From: Verrucomicrobiia bacterium
Lineage (GTDB): Bacteria > Verrucomicrobiota > Verrucomicrobiia > JABWAM01
DNA: 45,621 nt
Assembly (NCBI GenBank): GCA_028687435.1
Contig: JAQUAF010000045.1
Coordinates: 1 to 45,621, forward strand
Direction: 5' to 3'
Numbering within the stretch: the first letter of the stretch is position 1; every line of letters begins with the position of its first letter. Position numbers and translations under genes: made by a program. Below, one piece after another: positions 8,063 through 17,959 of this stretch. The notes under the pieces are model-generated. The model did no database searches and had not been told where the DNA came from. It was given only the letters and a program-made list of their open reading frames with translations.

Positions 8063-10408
8063 TCATGGCCTGAAATCGGGGTATTTGGCCTTGAGTTCCT
8101 GCCGGAGGCGGGCGACTTGATTGGTGTCGCCTGTGTTTTCAAAGCACCGGATGGCTTTGGCCAGGGAGCGGGGCGCGAGGTCCGGATCGTTGTAGAGAAG
8201 TCCGACGCTGATGTAGTACTTGCCGGCGTCCGCAAATTTCTTTTGTTCGGCGAACGCTTCGCCCAGTCGAAAGCGGGCCTGGGCGTTGTTGACGCCTTCC
8301 GGTTGGAGGCGCATGACGTCTTCCGCTGTTTCCTGGGCTTTGGCCAGGTTGCCGGCGGCGGCATAGGCCGGGATGAGTTCGAGCTTGGCGGGGATGCTCG
8401 CGCCCAGGTCGGGGTAATCGGTTTGATACGATTCCCAGGCGTCGATGGCGTTCTTCCACTTGTTTTGGGCGGCGAGCGACTTGGCGAGGCCCCACCGGGC
8501 GGATTGCCGGAAAGTTCCAGCGCCGGGATGGGCCAGCAATCGGCGGTAGTTGCGTTCGGCGGCAACCGGATCGCCATCCTGCGCGCTTTGGCGGGCGAGA
8601 TATTCGTAGATTTCCGGCGCTTGCGGGGTTGAATCCGGAGGCAGGGCATCCACTTCCTTCAGGAGCTTCACCCGTTGTCCCAGTTGATAATGGCAGATGA
8701 TGAGACGCGAGGTGGTCTGGGCGCCGTATTGCTTGGAATTGGCCTGCCGGGCTTGCGTCAAAAAGGGGATGGCATCGGTGTATTTTTTTTCCTCAAAAAA
8801 GCTCCAGCCGGTCCAGTAGACGGCTTCGGAGGCAAAGCGGGTTTGGGGATAATCCCTGAGCAATTGATGGAAGGCGGCGCGCATGGCGGAGTAGCGTTTG
8901 AGGCCGCCGTTGAGCAGGGCGGCGCGGTAGAGGACGTTTTCGCGGTCGGCGGCCCTGGGATAACGTTCGACATATTGGGAAAAAGTTCCGGCAGCGGCGG
9001 CCAGACGTCCGCCTTGCTGTTCGGCCTCCCCGCGCAGGAGGAGAACATTGGCGCTCCATTCATGGCCGGGAAAACGTTTGAGGAAATGATTGAAAACTTC
9101 GACGGACTGCTTGTATTGGCCCATTTGCAGGAGGCTGAATCCATGGCGGAAAACCGTTTCGGCGGCGCGGCTGGCGGGGATTTTGTCCAGCGGGACGCAT
9201 GCATAAACGCCGGCCGCGCCCTGGTAATCCTTGCGCAAAAAACTGCGGTCGCCCATGAGGCAGAGGATGGTTGGACGGCTTTCGGATTTCGGCCAGCGTT
9301 CGAGAAAAAGGTGCGCCTCGGCTTCCCAATTTTTGCCGTCCACGGCAAAGAGGCAGATCAGGCGTTCCGCGGTTGCGTTTTCCACGGCGGGATTTTTGGG
9401 ATATCGCTGGATGAATTGCTGGTAGGCGGCGGCGGCCTCGTTGTATTTGCGCAGCGCGCGAAGGGCGTGGGCGTTCAGAAGATCCACCTCCGTGGCGGCG
9501 TCCTGGGGAAAAAGCCGTTTGACGTCGTTGGCCAGGCGCACGACCAGGGCGAACTGGTCGCCGCGATAGGCGCACCGGATGAGCTGGAGATTGGAATAGG
9601 GAACCCATTCGCCCCCGGGATCCATCTGCGAAAGTTGTTCGAAAAGATTGACGGCCGGGGGCCAATGTCCGGCGTTCATTTCCAATTGACCGGCCTTCAT
9701 GCCGGCCTCGGCGCGGAGGAGTGCGCTGGAATCGGTTTCAAAGGCTTTGGTGTAAAAGATGCGGGCTTCATCCAATTCATTTGCGGCCTCCTTGATCCGG
9801 GCTGTTTCGAGAAGGGCAAATCCACGGTAAGGATTTTGTTTTTCGACGCGGGCCAGTTCCTTCAGGACGGGCAGGGCTTCCTTGGAACGCTGGAGTTGCA
9901 GGAGGGTGCGGGCTTGATAAAAGAGGGCGGCCAGGCGGGTTTCGGGGCTTTCGGCGCGTTCGGAAGCCTGTTGATAATGGAGCAGGGATTCCTCGGGATG
10001 GCCGTTGTCGGTTTCCATTTCGCCAAGCCGGAAACAGGTCCTGGCAAAAAATGCGCCTTTGGGAAAGGTGTTCAGAATGGCGAGGAACTGGGCGCGGGCG
10101 TCATTGGTATTCCCCTGGTTGCGAAGGCATTCGGCGATGCGGTAGAGGACTTCCTCGGTGTTGGCGCCGTTGGGGAACCAGGTGAGGTATTTCCGATATT
10201 CAATGATGGCCAGATCGAATGCGTTGCGCAGGAAGAGGCCGTTGGCCAGGTCGAACTGCGTTTGCTCGAATTGTTCGGGTGGAGCGGCGGGAGCGGGCGC
10301 GTTGGTGGCGGCGCCGGGGAGGGCGGGGGATTGGGCCGGGGATGCCGCCGCGAGGACAAGGATCAGAAGCGGAAAGGAAAAAACTCGAAACGCCGCGGCG
10401 TGGGGCAT
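8063..10408 (-). CDS. exported TPR-repeat protein of a TolQR-type operon
   Basis: A 781-residue protein with a signal peptide (start MPHAAAFRVFSFPLLILVLA, cleavage near SPAQS) followed by a Pro/Ala linker and then continuous tetratricopeptide-like helices. Typical pieces include DLAIIEYRKYLTWFPNG, EAAAAYQQFIQRYPKNPA and AAAGTFSQYVERYPRA, the last two close to the YbgF/BamD style of TPR. It is likely periplasmic. The gene starts 4 bp after the ExbD/TolR-like gene, so the three genes from 11598 form an operon. By analogy with CpoB/YbgF, which works with Tol-Pal, it may connect the energised complex to envelope assembly. That role is inferred from context. The protein is far longer than YbgF. 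Confidence 0.85.
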   Translation of the reverse strand: MPHAAAFRVFSFPLLILVLAAASPAQSPALPGAATNAPAPAAPPEQFEQTQFDLANGLFLRNAFDLAIIEYRKYLTWFPNGANTEEVLYRIAECLRNQGNTNDARAQFLAILNTFPKGAFFARTCFRLGEMETDNGHPEESLLHYQQASERAESPETRLAALFYQARTLLQLQRSKEALPVLKELARVEKQNPYRGFALLETARIKEAANELDEARIFYTKAFETDSSALLRAEAGMKAGQLEMNAGHWPPAVNLFEQLSQMDPGGEWVPYSNLQLIRCAYRGDQFALVVRLANDVKRLFPQDAATEVDLLNAHALRALRKYNEAAAAYQQFIQRYPKNPAVENATAERLICLFAVDGKNWEAEAHLFLERWPKSESRPTILCLMGDRSFLRKDYQGAAGVYACVPLDKIPASRAAETVFRHGFSLLQMGQYKQSVEVFNHFLKRFPGHEWSANVLLLRGEAEQQGGRLAAAAGTFSQYVERYPRAADRENVLYRAALLNGGLKRYSAMRAAFHQLLRDYPQTRFASEAVYWTGWSFFEEKKYTDAIPFLTQARQANSKQYGAQTTSRLIICHYQLGQRVKLLKEVDALPPDSTPQAPEIYEYLARQSAQDGDPVAAERNYRRLLAHPGAGTFRQSARWGLAKSLAAQNKWKNAIDAWESYQTDYPDLGASIPAKLELIPAYAAAGNLAKAQETAEDVMRLQPEGVNNAQARFRLGEAFAEQKKFADAGKYYISVGLLYNDPDLAPRSLAKAIRCFENTGDTNQVARLRQELKAKYPDFRP

Positions 10409-10412
10409 GGGC

Positions 10413-10838
10413 TCAGGGCGTTGCGGTTTCCGTGGGCGCGGTGGAAAAGGCGATGTTCCAGATGTCGGCGGCTCGACAGATGTCGAGCACGGCGATGACG
10501 TATTTGTATTCCGCGTTTTCATCGGCGCGCAGGATCACCGCCTGGTCCGGAAACTGGCCGACGATCTGCTTGAGGATGCCGAGGAGTTCCTCGCCCTCGA
10601 CCTGCCGGCGGTTGAGGATGACCCGGCCGTCCTGTTTGACGTTGAGGACGATTTCGCCGGGGAGCCGTTTGGGCGCCTCGCCTTTTTTTGCGGTGGGCAC
10701 CCGCACGTCGAGTTCCGTTTCATAGCGGGCGATGTTCCAGGTGAGCAGGAAAAACGTGAGCAGGAAGAGGATCACATCGATCATCGGCGCGAGCTGCAGC
10801 GCGATGGGTTCGTTGCGAAGGTTGGAACGGAAGTTCAT
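10413..10838 (-). CDS. ExbD/TolR family biopolymer transport protein
   Basis: A 141-residue single-pass inner-membrane protein. After a short cytoplasmic tail comes the transmembrane helix with LAPMIDVILFLLTFFLL. The Asp in this helix (residue 21) is the conserved proton-path residue of ExbD/TolR. The periplasmic domain has the usual strand pattern (EIVLNVKQDGRVILN, then VILRADENAEYKYVIAVLD), which is the classic ExbD fold. The start at 10838 was chosen for MNFRSNLRNE. The gene follows the ExbB/TolQ-like gene by 7 bp and leads into the TPR gene 4 bp later. Together they should couple the proton gradient to movement in the periplasm. The partner (TonB-like or Pal-like) is not in this window. 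Confidence 0.92.
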   Translation of the reverse strand: MNFRSNLRNEPIALQLAPMIDVILFLLTFFLLTWNIARYETELDVRVPTAKKGEAPKRLPGEIVLNVKQDGRVILNRRQVEGEELLGILKQIVGQFPDQAVILRADENAEYKYVIAVLDICRAADIWNIAFSTAPTETATP

Positions 10839-10845
10839 GGCGTTT

Positions 10846-11598
10846 TCAGGCTGATGGACTAACGGCCGAAGGCTGAACAACGTTTTTCAACTTGAGCCCA
10901 AGGCGGGCGATGAGGTTGGTGGAGGCATTTTCGAGCTGGGAGATGAGCGATTGGGACCGGCCGCGGAAGATGGAGTAGAAGAACATGGCGGTGATGCCGA
11001 TGATCAGTCCGGCGGCCGTGGCGATGAGGGCCTGGGAGACGCCGCCCGCGAGCAGCATGGTGCGCATGGGGGTGGCTTCACTGGCAATGGATCCGAACGA
11101 GCGCAGGATTCCGACCACGGTGCCGAAGAGACCGAGCATGGGCGCCAGCACTCCGAGGTCCATGAGATAAATGACTTCCTGATGCAGCGCCGCCGCCTGC
11201 CGGTTGCCTTCCGCCTGGGCCACCTCGCGCACGGCCGCAAGATCGGCGCCGGGATTTGCCTGGATGAAAGTTGCCGCGGCTTCCACCACCCGCGCCACGA
11301 CTTGGGGGCTAGATTGGGCGGTTTCGAGCAGTTTGGCGAAGTTTCCCTCCTGAATCGCCGCCTCGGCCGAAGCGGCGAAGGCATGGGTGGTGATGCGGGA
11401 GGCGCGCAACGTGAAGGAGTAGTAAATGATCAGGACCACCACGAGGAAGGAGACAAGGGCCAGAGGGTACATGACCCAGCCGGCGTGGACCAGCATTTCC
11501 CAAAGGGTGAGGTTGGTGGTCACGGGCGCGGGATTCCCGCCCGGCGCGGCCATGACGGTGGTGGCGAAGGCCAAAAAGGAAAAGAGCAATTTTTTCAT
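10846..11598 (-). CDS. MotA/TolQ/ExbB family proton-channel protein
   Basis: A 250-residue protein with an N-terminal signal-like segment (MKKLLFSFLAFATTVMAAPG), an extracytoplasmic stretch, a first membrane helix (WVMYPLALVSFLVVVLIIYYSF), a cytoplasmic helical domain, then two more helices. The conserved LGLFGTVVGILRSF motif and the GLIIGITAMFFYSIFRGR segment identify the ExbB/TolQ family. The start at 11598 is preceded by an 8-bp hairpin (AAAGGGCT at 11621-11628 pairing with 11636-11643) in the leader. It is the first gene of a three-gene operon with ExbD/TolR and a TPR protein. It shares the 450-bp upstream region with the divergent alpha-2-macroglobulin gene. Which system it energises is unclear. 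Confidence 0.92.
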   Translation of the reverse strand: MKKLLFSFLAFATTVMAAPGGNPAPVTTNLTLWEMLVHAGWVMYPLALVSFLVVVLIIYYSFTLRASRITTHAFAASAEAAIQEGNFAKLLETAQSSPQVVARVVEAAATFIQANPGADLAAVREVAQAEGNRQAAALHQEVIYLMDLGVLAPMLGLFGTVVGILRSFGSIASEATPMRTMLLAGGVSQALIATAAGLIIGITAMFFYSIFRGRSQSLISQLENASTNLIARLGLKLKNVVQPSAVSPSA

Positions 11599-12049
11599 TT
11601 CAACGGTAGAATCACCCGGGAAAGGGCTTTTGTACAGCCCTTTTTCTTGAGGGGAGGAACCTTCTTTATGACAGGAACCGCTGTGGATTGGCGCCAAGGA
11701 ATTCCTCAAGGGGGATGCCTTCGCCTCCGGTTGGCAAGAATACTCAATGATTGAGTAAATTTATTCAGGCATTGAGTATTTATCGGAACTTCAAATTTCC
11801 CAGGCGCCCCAAACATTACATGTCCGGTGAAAATGATGTTTAAAAAATCCACCTGCCGGATGGAATAGGCGGCCCGGGAGGTCCGCCCTCCATGGATGAT
11901 AAAAGGAGGGCGGCGCTCCTGCGCCGCTTGGGGTGATCGCAAGGATCGGAACCCGGCATGAGTGATTCATTTTGTGTTTGAGGCGCAAGGGGGATGGAGC
12001 AAGAATGGGGATTGTCCGTCCAATCTTTAACCTGCGAAGGATGATTTTT
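11599..12049. promoter_or_regulatory. divergent control region between the ExbB operon and alpha-2-macroglobulin gene
   Basis: This 451-bp gap must hold promoters for both directions. It contains a palindrome TACTCAATGATTGAGTA (11741-11757, two 8-bp half-sites with one centre base) and a third half-site ATTGAGTA at 11771-11778. The third site starts 21 bp after the second, about two helical turns. That layout suggests a dimeric regulator. It also holds a hairpin with a T-run on the plus strand (11621-11645) and a GC-rich stem-loop (CCGCCCTCC at 11883-11891 against 11905-11913, followed by a smaller one at 11912-11925). The second looks like an intergenic repeat. No gene was seen in it. Confidence 0.5.
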
Positions 12050-15000
12050 ATGAAACGCATCTTTTTTTTCCTGATGGGATTGGCATGTCTGGTTCAAATC
12101 TTGCCGGCGGCGCCGGGGGATTACGAAAAACGAAAGGAGGAGGCGGAAAAACTTTTTGCCGAAAAATCCTACGCCCAGGCCGCGGCGATCTATGCCGGGA
12201 TGGACATGGGCGGGCTGGCGCCGGAGGAGCGGCGGTGGGTGAAATTCCGCCAGGCGGATGCGGCATGGCGGGCGCAGGCGGGGACTCAGGCGGGAGGGGA
12301 TGATACCGTGATCGTGAAGGCGCGGCAGCAATTGGAGGCGATGGTGCGGGATGTGCGGCGCGAGGAGGAAAAGGACCGGGTTTACGCCGAGGTTTGCGAA
12401 TCGCTGGGGGATTATTTTTGGAAACGGCGCAACGTGAACGATTGGGGGACGGCGTGGCCGTGTTACGAAAGGGCGCTGGATTGGTGGGCCGGGGCGCGGG
12501 ACATCGAGATGGCGCGCGACCGTTATCTGGGCATTGTCTGGCGGATGACACGGCGCGAACGTCCGTACAGTTGGTATGGGCAGATGGTTCCCCTGCCGGT
12601 GTTGGAGAATGTGTTGAGGATCGCCAAAAAAGAGGGGGATCTGGCTTGGGCGCATTATTTGATGGGAACCACGCTGTCGCGGCAGGGGGGCGACTGGTTG
12701 TTGCGCCGGCGTGTGGCGGAGGAATTCGAGGCGGCGATCAAACCGGGCAAGGGCAATGACTGGTATGATGACGCCCTGTATCATTACGCGGAATTTTTGC
12801 ACCGGCAGGGACGGGTGGTCTTTCAGGAAAATGGCGGAATGACGATGGAGCCGGACTATGCGCGGGCTCTGGAGCTTTACCGGCGGTTGGTGACGGAATT
12901 CAAAAAGGGGGAAACCTCCTATTTTGATCAGGCGAAGCAGGCGATTGACGAAATCACCAAACCCATGGTGCAGGTTCAGGTGAGCGAATATTTCATTCCC
13001 GATTGCGAGGTGTCTTTCCTGTTGAACTGGAGGAATGTCAAAAAGATCGACTTCAGCCTTTACAAGACCGATTTGACCAGGGACGTGACTTTTTCAGGGA
13101 AGGAGGAAGGTTTTCAACAATGGATTCAGAAAGCCGCGGTTGGCGAGGCGGTGAAGAGTTGGTCGAAGGCCACGGATGACAGGGGGGACCATAAACCCGG
13201 ACGGGAAGAGTCTCGGATGGATGGAAAACTGCAACCGGGATCTTATCTTCTGGAGGCCAGAGCGGGCGGGCAGGTGTCGCGTGCATTGGTGATGGTGACG
13301 GATGCGGCACTGGTGTTGAAGACCACGGGCAAACAAGCCTTGGTTTATTTTTGCCGTTCGGAGGATGGCGCGCCGATGGCGGGCGCGGAGGTGGCGGTAT
13401 GGGAGAGGTCTTATGACAAGGATTGGCAATGGCACAAGCTGACAGGCAAAACCAATGACGATGGCTTGGCGGTTTTCGATCTCAAAAGCGGTCATTCCGG
13501 CGCACAGGTGCTGGCCATGGCGGGATTGAATGACCGGCAGGCGTTTGCGGAGGGACATGGCAACCATTGTGGCGGCAGGGATGCGCAATGGCGGATTTAC
13601 GTTTTCACGGATCGCCCGGCTTATCGTCCAAAGGAAGAGGTGAAATGGAAGATGGTGGTTCGCCGGTACGATGGGTCGGTCTATTCGACTCCCGCCGATC
13701 AAACCGTGTTGTATGAGATTCGCGATCCGCGCGGCGGCAAGTTGAAAGAGGGCAATGCGAAGTTGAATGCCTTTGGCAGCGCTTGGGGGACATTGGAGTT
13801 GCCGGAAACCCTGCCGCTCGGGGAATACAAGATCGAGTTCCGGGAAGGAAGGAAAAATGATTATATTGGCAGCGCGGCGCTTTTCCGGTTGGAGGAGTAC
13901 AAACTGCCGGAGTTCAAGGTCAGTGTTCAGATGCCGGAGGAGAATGGAAAAAAGAAAACTTTTCGTTCCGGGGACAGGGTGGAGGTCAATATCCAGGCGG
14001 ATTATTATTTTGGCGGGCCGGTGGCCAATGCCTCGGTGGAGGTGATCGTCAAGCAGAAGCCTTTTTATCATGGATACACGCCCGCGCGGGAGTATCCCTG
14101 GTTTTACCAGGGGATGAATGAAAGCTGGCAACGGCGGCGGTATTACGGGGAGGGGGGAGTGATGAAGCGGGAGGTGGTCAGGACTGACGCCACGGGCAAG
14201 GCGGTGTTCGTTTTCGACAGCCATCGCAATACCAACCAGGATTATGAATATGCCGTGGAGGCGCGGATGACGGATTCTTCCCGCCGGGAAATCACGGGCC
14301 GGGGAACAGTGCGGGTGACCCGGCAACGTTATTATGTTTATCCGCAACCGGAGCATAACATTTACCGGCCGAAGGATCAGGTGAAGATCCATGTGAAGGC
14401 GATGGACGCAAACGAGCAGCCGGTGCAGACCGAGGGAACCATCCGGGTGGTGCGCAATGCCTGGAATGAGGTCTGGATTGATCCGGAAGGACGGGAGGTG
14501 AAAGGTGACGAAATCCGCGGATTGAGGGAGAAGCAGTCGGTGTTTCCTCCGCCTTATCAGCCGGGAGTGAAGAATTGGCGGTTGAAAAAGTCCGGGTATG
14601 AATCCGAGGAAATCGTGACGCGAAAGGTGAAGACGGACGAGAAAGGGGAGTTGGAGTGGACGTTTGAGCCGGACCGGGTGGGGTATTACCGGGTTTGCTG
14701 GATGAGCCGTGACAAGGACGGCGCGCCGATCCGGGGCGATACCGCGGTGTGGGTGACCCATCGGGATTGCGCGGAACTGGATTATCGTCACCAGGGGGTG
14801 GAGATCATTGTGGACAAGGACACTTTCCGCGTAGGACAGAAGGCGCCGGTGATGATCAATGCCAGGGCGGGCGGGCGTTATGTGTTGTTCAGTGTGGAAG
14901 GGCAGGACCTGTACAACCATCAGTTGGTGAGGATGAGCGGGACCACAAAACTGCTGGAGGTTCCGGTGGAAGAGAAGCATGTGCCGAACGTTTTGCTGTC

Positions 15001-17959
15001 CGCGGTGATGGTCAGCGGCGATCAGATGTATGCCGACGCCAAGCCGGTGGTCGTGCCGCCGGTGGATCATTTTCTGAAAGTGGAGGTGAAGCCGGATCGC
15101 GGGCAATACCGGCCCCGGGAGGAGGGAACTTTGCGGGTGACGGTGAAGGATTGCGATGACAAACCGGTTGCCGCCGAGGTGGCCATGGGATTGGCGGATG
15201 AATCGGTCTATTACATCCAGCAGGATCTGGCTGGCGATCCCCGCCAGTTTTTCTATGGCGGCAGCCGCCCGCATCTCGTCCAGACCCAAAGCACGTTTAA
15301 CAGCCGGAGATGCCGGCGGTGGGTGACGCCGCCGGCGGAGGGCGAGGTTGATGGAATGGGAGGCGGGTATATTGCAAGGCGTTCCAAGGAAATGGGATTC
15401 AAGGATCAACTTTTTTGCGAAAAAATAGAGGAGGTGGCTTTGTATCAAAAGGGATTTTCGTATAACAAGCCGAGAGTTGTTACTTCCGGCGTGATGGCGG
15501 CGGCGCCCGTGTCTGCTTCTTTTGCGGCAGGTGGCAGAATGGATATGGATGGTTTTGCTGTGGCGGAGGAATACAATAAAAAACAGGGAGAAAAGGGCGG
15601 GGAAAACGTTCAGGAACCCGCCGTCCAGGTGCGCAGCGATTTTCGGGCCACGGTTTTCTGGCAGCCGGATGTGATGACGGACAAGGACGGAACTGCGACG
15701 GTGAAGGTGAAATATCCGGATTCCATGACGACATGGAAAGCCATTGCCCGGGCGGCGACTGCGGGCAACCAGTTTGGCATGGGACAGGGGAGCAGCCGGA
15801 CCAAACAGCCGTTGATTGTGCGGTTGCAGGCACCGAGGTTTTTTGTGGCGGGCGATACGGTGACCGTGTCGGCGGTGATCAACAACAATACGGACAGGGA
15901 ATTGACCGTGCGGCCGCAGTTGGATGTGACGGGGATGGCGCCGCCGGCGGATGCCCGGGCCGCGACGGTGAAAGCGCCGGCCAACGGGGAGGCGCGGGTG
16001 GACTGGATTTTGAAACCCAGCCGGGCAGGAGTGGCAAAACTGAAGGTGACCGCCCGCGCGGATGCTTGCGCCGACGCGATGGAAAAAAGTTACGAGATTC
16101 ATGAGCATGGGATCGAGAAATTCGCGGTCAAGGCCGGAAAGGTCCGGGGTGAGAGCGCCTTGATCAAACTGGAAATTCCCAGGGAACGACGGAAGGAGAC
16201 AACCCGTTTGCAGGTGCAGATTTCCCCCAGCCTGGCGGTGACGATGCTGGATGCGCTTCCTTATCTGGTGGATTATCCATATGGCTGCACGGAGCAGACC
16301 ATGAGCCGTTTCCTGCCCGTGGTGATCGTGTCCAATACGCTGCGGGACATGAAGCTGGACCCGGAGGATGTGATGGGGCGGGTTTTCGGGGGCATTGAGG
16401 CGCAACATGCGGTCAAGACCCAGCCGAAGGGCAAAAAGAATCTCGCGCAGTTGGATGACATGACGAAGAAAGGGCTGGCCCGGCTTTATGATTTTCAACA
16501 TGCCGATGGCGGTTGGGGCTGGTGGAAGGGGGGTGACAGCGATCGTTTCATGACAGCCTATGTGGTGTGGGGAATGACCTTGGCCAGGGCGGCGGGGGTG
16601 GATATCCGGCAGGATGCGGTGGCGCGGGCTGCCGGGTATCTTGACAGGGAATTGGTGTCGGAGGAGGCGAATCTCGACATGCAGGCCTGGATGTTGCATG
16701 CGCTGGCGGTGGATCATGCCGCGGCAAAGAGGAAAGAGGTGGGCCGTTTCCAAACCAGGGCTTTTGAGAACCTGTGGACGAATCGCGAGCAGTTGAACGC
16801 CTACGCCCGTGCCTTGCTGGCCTTGAGCGCCCAGGCTTACGGTTATGAGGACAAGGCGAAAATTTTGGCGGCGAATCTGGAGAACGGGGTGAAACTCGAC
16901 GACAAGCCCGATGTTTCGGTGATTCAGGATGGCAAACAGGAATCCGCCGGAACCGTGATGGGGACGGCGCATTGGGGTGAGGAGGGTGTTTTTCACCGTT
17001 GGTCGGAAGGCGGGGTGGAGAGCACGGCGTGGGTGTTGCGGGCGTTGCTGGCGATCGATCCGCAGCACAAATTGGTGGAGCCGGCCATGAACTGGCTGGT
17101 CAAAAACCGCCGCGGCGCGCAGTGGAGCAACACCCGCGACACGGCGATGGCGGTGCTGGCCTTGAACGATTATCTGAAAAAGAGCGGCGAAACCGGCAGC
17201 ACGGGCGAATATGAACTGCGGGTCAACGGCCGCACCCTGGCAAAACGCAAGTTTTCGCTGGAGGATGTCTTGGGCGCGCCAAGTGTCTTTGTGGTGGAAG
17301 ACAGGGATGTCCGCGATGGGGTGAACGAGATTCGATTGACGCGGCGCGGCGGGACGGGCTCCATCTATTTTTCCGTTCAAGCCGCGTATTTCAGTCTGGA
17401 AGAACCCGTCACTCCGTCCGGCAACGAGATTTTTGCGCGGCGGCAGTATTTCAAGTTGAGCGGCCGTTCCACTTTGTTGAAGGGACAGGTTTACGAGCGG
17501 TTGCCGTTGAACGACCAGGATGAGGTCCAAAGCGGGGACCGGGTGGAAACCGTGATCACTATCGAGGTCAAGAACAACTATGAATATCTGGTTTTTGAGG
17601 ACTTGAAACCCGCGGGATTCGAGGCGGTGGAATTGCAGAGTGGCGGGGATGCGCGCGTGAGGGAGTTGAAGTCCGGAACGGTGGAGCGGCGTTTTGGGAA
17701 AAAACGCCCTGCCGATTCCGATGAGAACCAGGATTACACGGGACGGCAGCGTTATGTGCACCAGGAGCTTCGCGACCGCAAGGTTGCGTGTTTCATCGAC
17801 AAGCTGGCGCAGGGGGTTTGGGAAATCCGTTACACGCTTCGCGCGGAGACGCCGGGACGATTCCACGCCCTGCCCGTGATGGGCCACGCCATGTATGTTC
17901 CCGAAATCCGCTGCAACAGCGCCGAAACACGGGTGGTGGTGAAGGATGCCGGACGGTAA
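12050..17959 (+). CDS. bacterial alpha-2-macroglobulin with thioester (CTEQ)
   Basis: A 1969-residue exported protein. The signal peptide (MKRIFFFLMGLACLVQILPA) sets the start at 12050, with AAGGA 8-10 nt upstream. A TPR-like region follows (about residues 20-330), then macroglobulin domains with the MG2 signature FTDRPAYRPKEEVKW near residue 516, a low-complexity stretch that may hold the bait region (about 1070-1180), and the A2M domain with WQPDVMTDKDGTATV near 1200. The thioester site is YGCTEQTMSRF, with Cys1413. CxEQ is the intact reactive form that traps proteases covalently, and the following GGWGWWKGG fits the alpha-alpha toroid. No penicillin-binding protein 1C gene, the usual partner, is nearby. 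It is large compared with common bacterial members (about 1600-1900 residues). Confidence 0.93.
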   Translation: MKRIFFFLMGLACLVQILPAAPGDYEKRKEEAEKLFAEKSYAQAAAIYAGMDMGGLAPEERRWVKFRQADAAWRAQAGTQAGGDDTVIVKARQQLEAMVRDVRREEEKDRVYAEVCESLGDYFWKRRNVNDWGTAWPCYERALDWWAGARDIEMARDRYLGIVWRMTRRERPYSWYGQMVPLPVLENVLRIAKKEGDLAWAHYLMGTTLSRQGGDWLLRRRVAEEFEAAIKPGKGNDWYDDALYHYAEFLHRQGRVVFQENGGMTMEPDYARALELYRRLVTEFKKGETSYFDQAKQAIDEITKPMVQVQVSEYFIPDCEVSFLLNWRNVKKIDFSLYKTDLTRDVTFSGKEEGFQQWIQKAAVGEAVKSWSKATDDRGDHKPGREESRMDGKLQPGSYLLEARAGGQVSRALVMVTDAALVLKTTGKQALVYFCRSEDGAPMAGAEVAVWERSYDKDWQWHKLTGKTNDDGLAVFDLKSGHSGAQVLAMAGLNDRQAFAEGHGNHCGGRDAQWRIYVFTDRPAYRPKEEVKWKMVVRRYDGSVYSTPADQTVLYEIRDPRGGKLKEGNAKLNAFGSAWGTLELPETLPLGEYKIEFREGRKNDYIGSAALFRLEEYKLPEFKVSVQMPEENGKKKTFRSGDRVEVNIQADYYFGGPVANASVEVIVKQKPFYHGYTPAREYPWFYQGMNESWQRRRYYGEGGVMKREVVRTDATGKAVFVFDSHRNTNQDYEYAVEARMTDSSRREITGRGTVRVTRQRYYVYPQPEHNIYRPKDQVKIHVKAMDANEQPVQTEGTIRVVRNAWNEVWIDPEGREVKGDEIRGLREKQSVFPPPYQPGVKNWRLKKSGYESEEIVTRKVKTDEKGELEWTFEPDRVGYYRVCWMSRDKDGAPIRGDTAVWVTHRDCAELDYRHQGVEIIVDKDTFRVGQKAPVMINARAGGRYVLFSVEGQDLYNHQLVRMSGTTKLLEVPVEEKHVPNVLLSAVMVSGDQMYADAKPVVVPPVDHFLKVEVKPDRGQYRPREEGTLRVTVKDCDDKPVAAEVAMGLADESVYYIQQDLAGDPRQFFYGGSRPHLVQTQSTFNSRRCRRWVTPPAEGEVDGMGGGYIARRSKEMGFKDQLFCEKIEEVALYQKGFSYNKPRVVTSGVMAAAPVSASFAAGGRMDMDGFAVAEEYNKKQGEKGGENVQEPAVQVRSDFRATVFWQPDVMTDKDGTATVKVKYPDSMTTWKAIARAATAGNQFGMGQGSSRTKQPLIVRLQAPRFFVAGDTVTVSAVINNNTDRELTVRPQLDVTGMAPPADARAATVKAPANGEARVDWILKPSRAGVAKLKVTARADACADAMEKSYEIHEHGIEKFAVKAGKVRGESALIKLEIPRERRKETTRLQVQISPSLAVTMLDALPYLVDYPYGCTEQTMSRFLPVVIVSNTLRDMKLDPEDVMGRVFGGIEAQHAVKTQPKGKKNLAQLDDMTKKGLARLYDFQHADGGWGWWKGGDSDRFMTAYVVWGMTLARAAGVDIRQDAVARAAGYLDRELVSEEANLDMQAWMLHALAVDHAAAKRKEVGRFQTRAFENLWTNREQLNAYARALLALSAQAYGYEDKAKILAANLENGVKLDDKPDVSVIQDGKQESAGTVMGTAHWGEEGVFHRWSEGGVESTAWVLRALLAIDPQHKLVEPAMNWLVKNRRGAQWSNTRDTAMAVLALNDYLKKSGETGSTGEYELRVNGRTLAKRKFSLEDVLGAPSVFVVEDRDVRDGVNEIRLTRRGGTGSIYFSVQAAYFSLEEPVTPSGNEIFARRQYFKLSGRSTLLKGQVYERLPLNDQDEVQSGDRVETVITIEVKNNYEYLVFEDLKPAGFEAVELQSGGDARVRELKSGTVERRFGKKRPADSDENQDYTGRQRYVHQELRDRKVACFIDKLAQGVWEIRYTLRAETPGRFHALPVMGHAMYVPEIRCNSAETRVVVKDAGR

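Noticed and set aside
8675..10498. Plus-strand open frame of 607 codons opposite the TPR gene
   Set aside because: It is Gly/Phe-rich with no domain, while the minus strand has regular TPR helices and a signal peptide.
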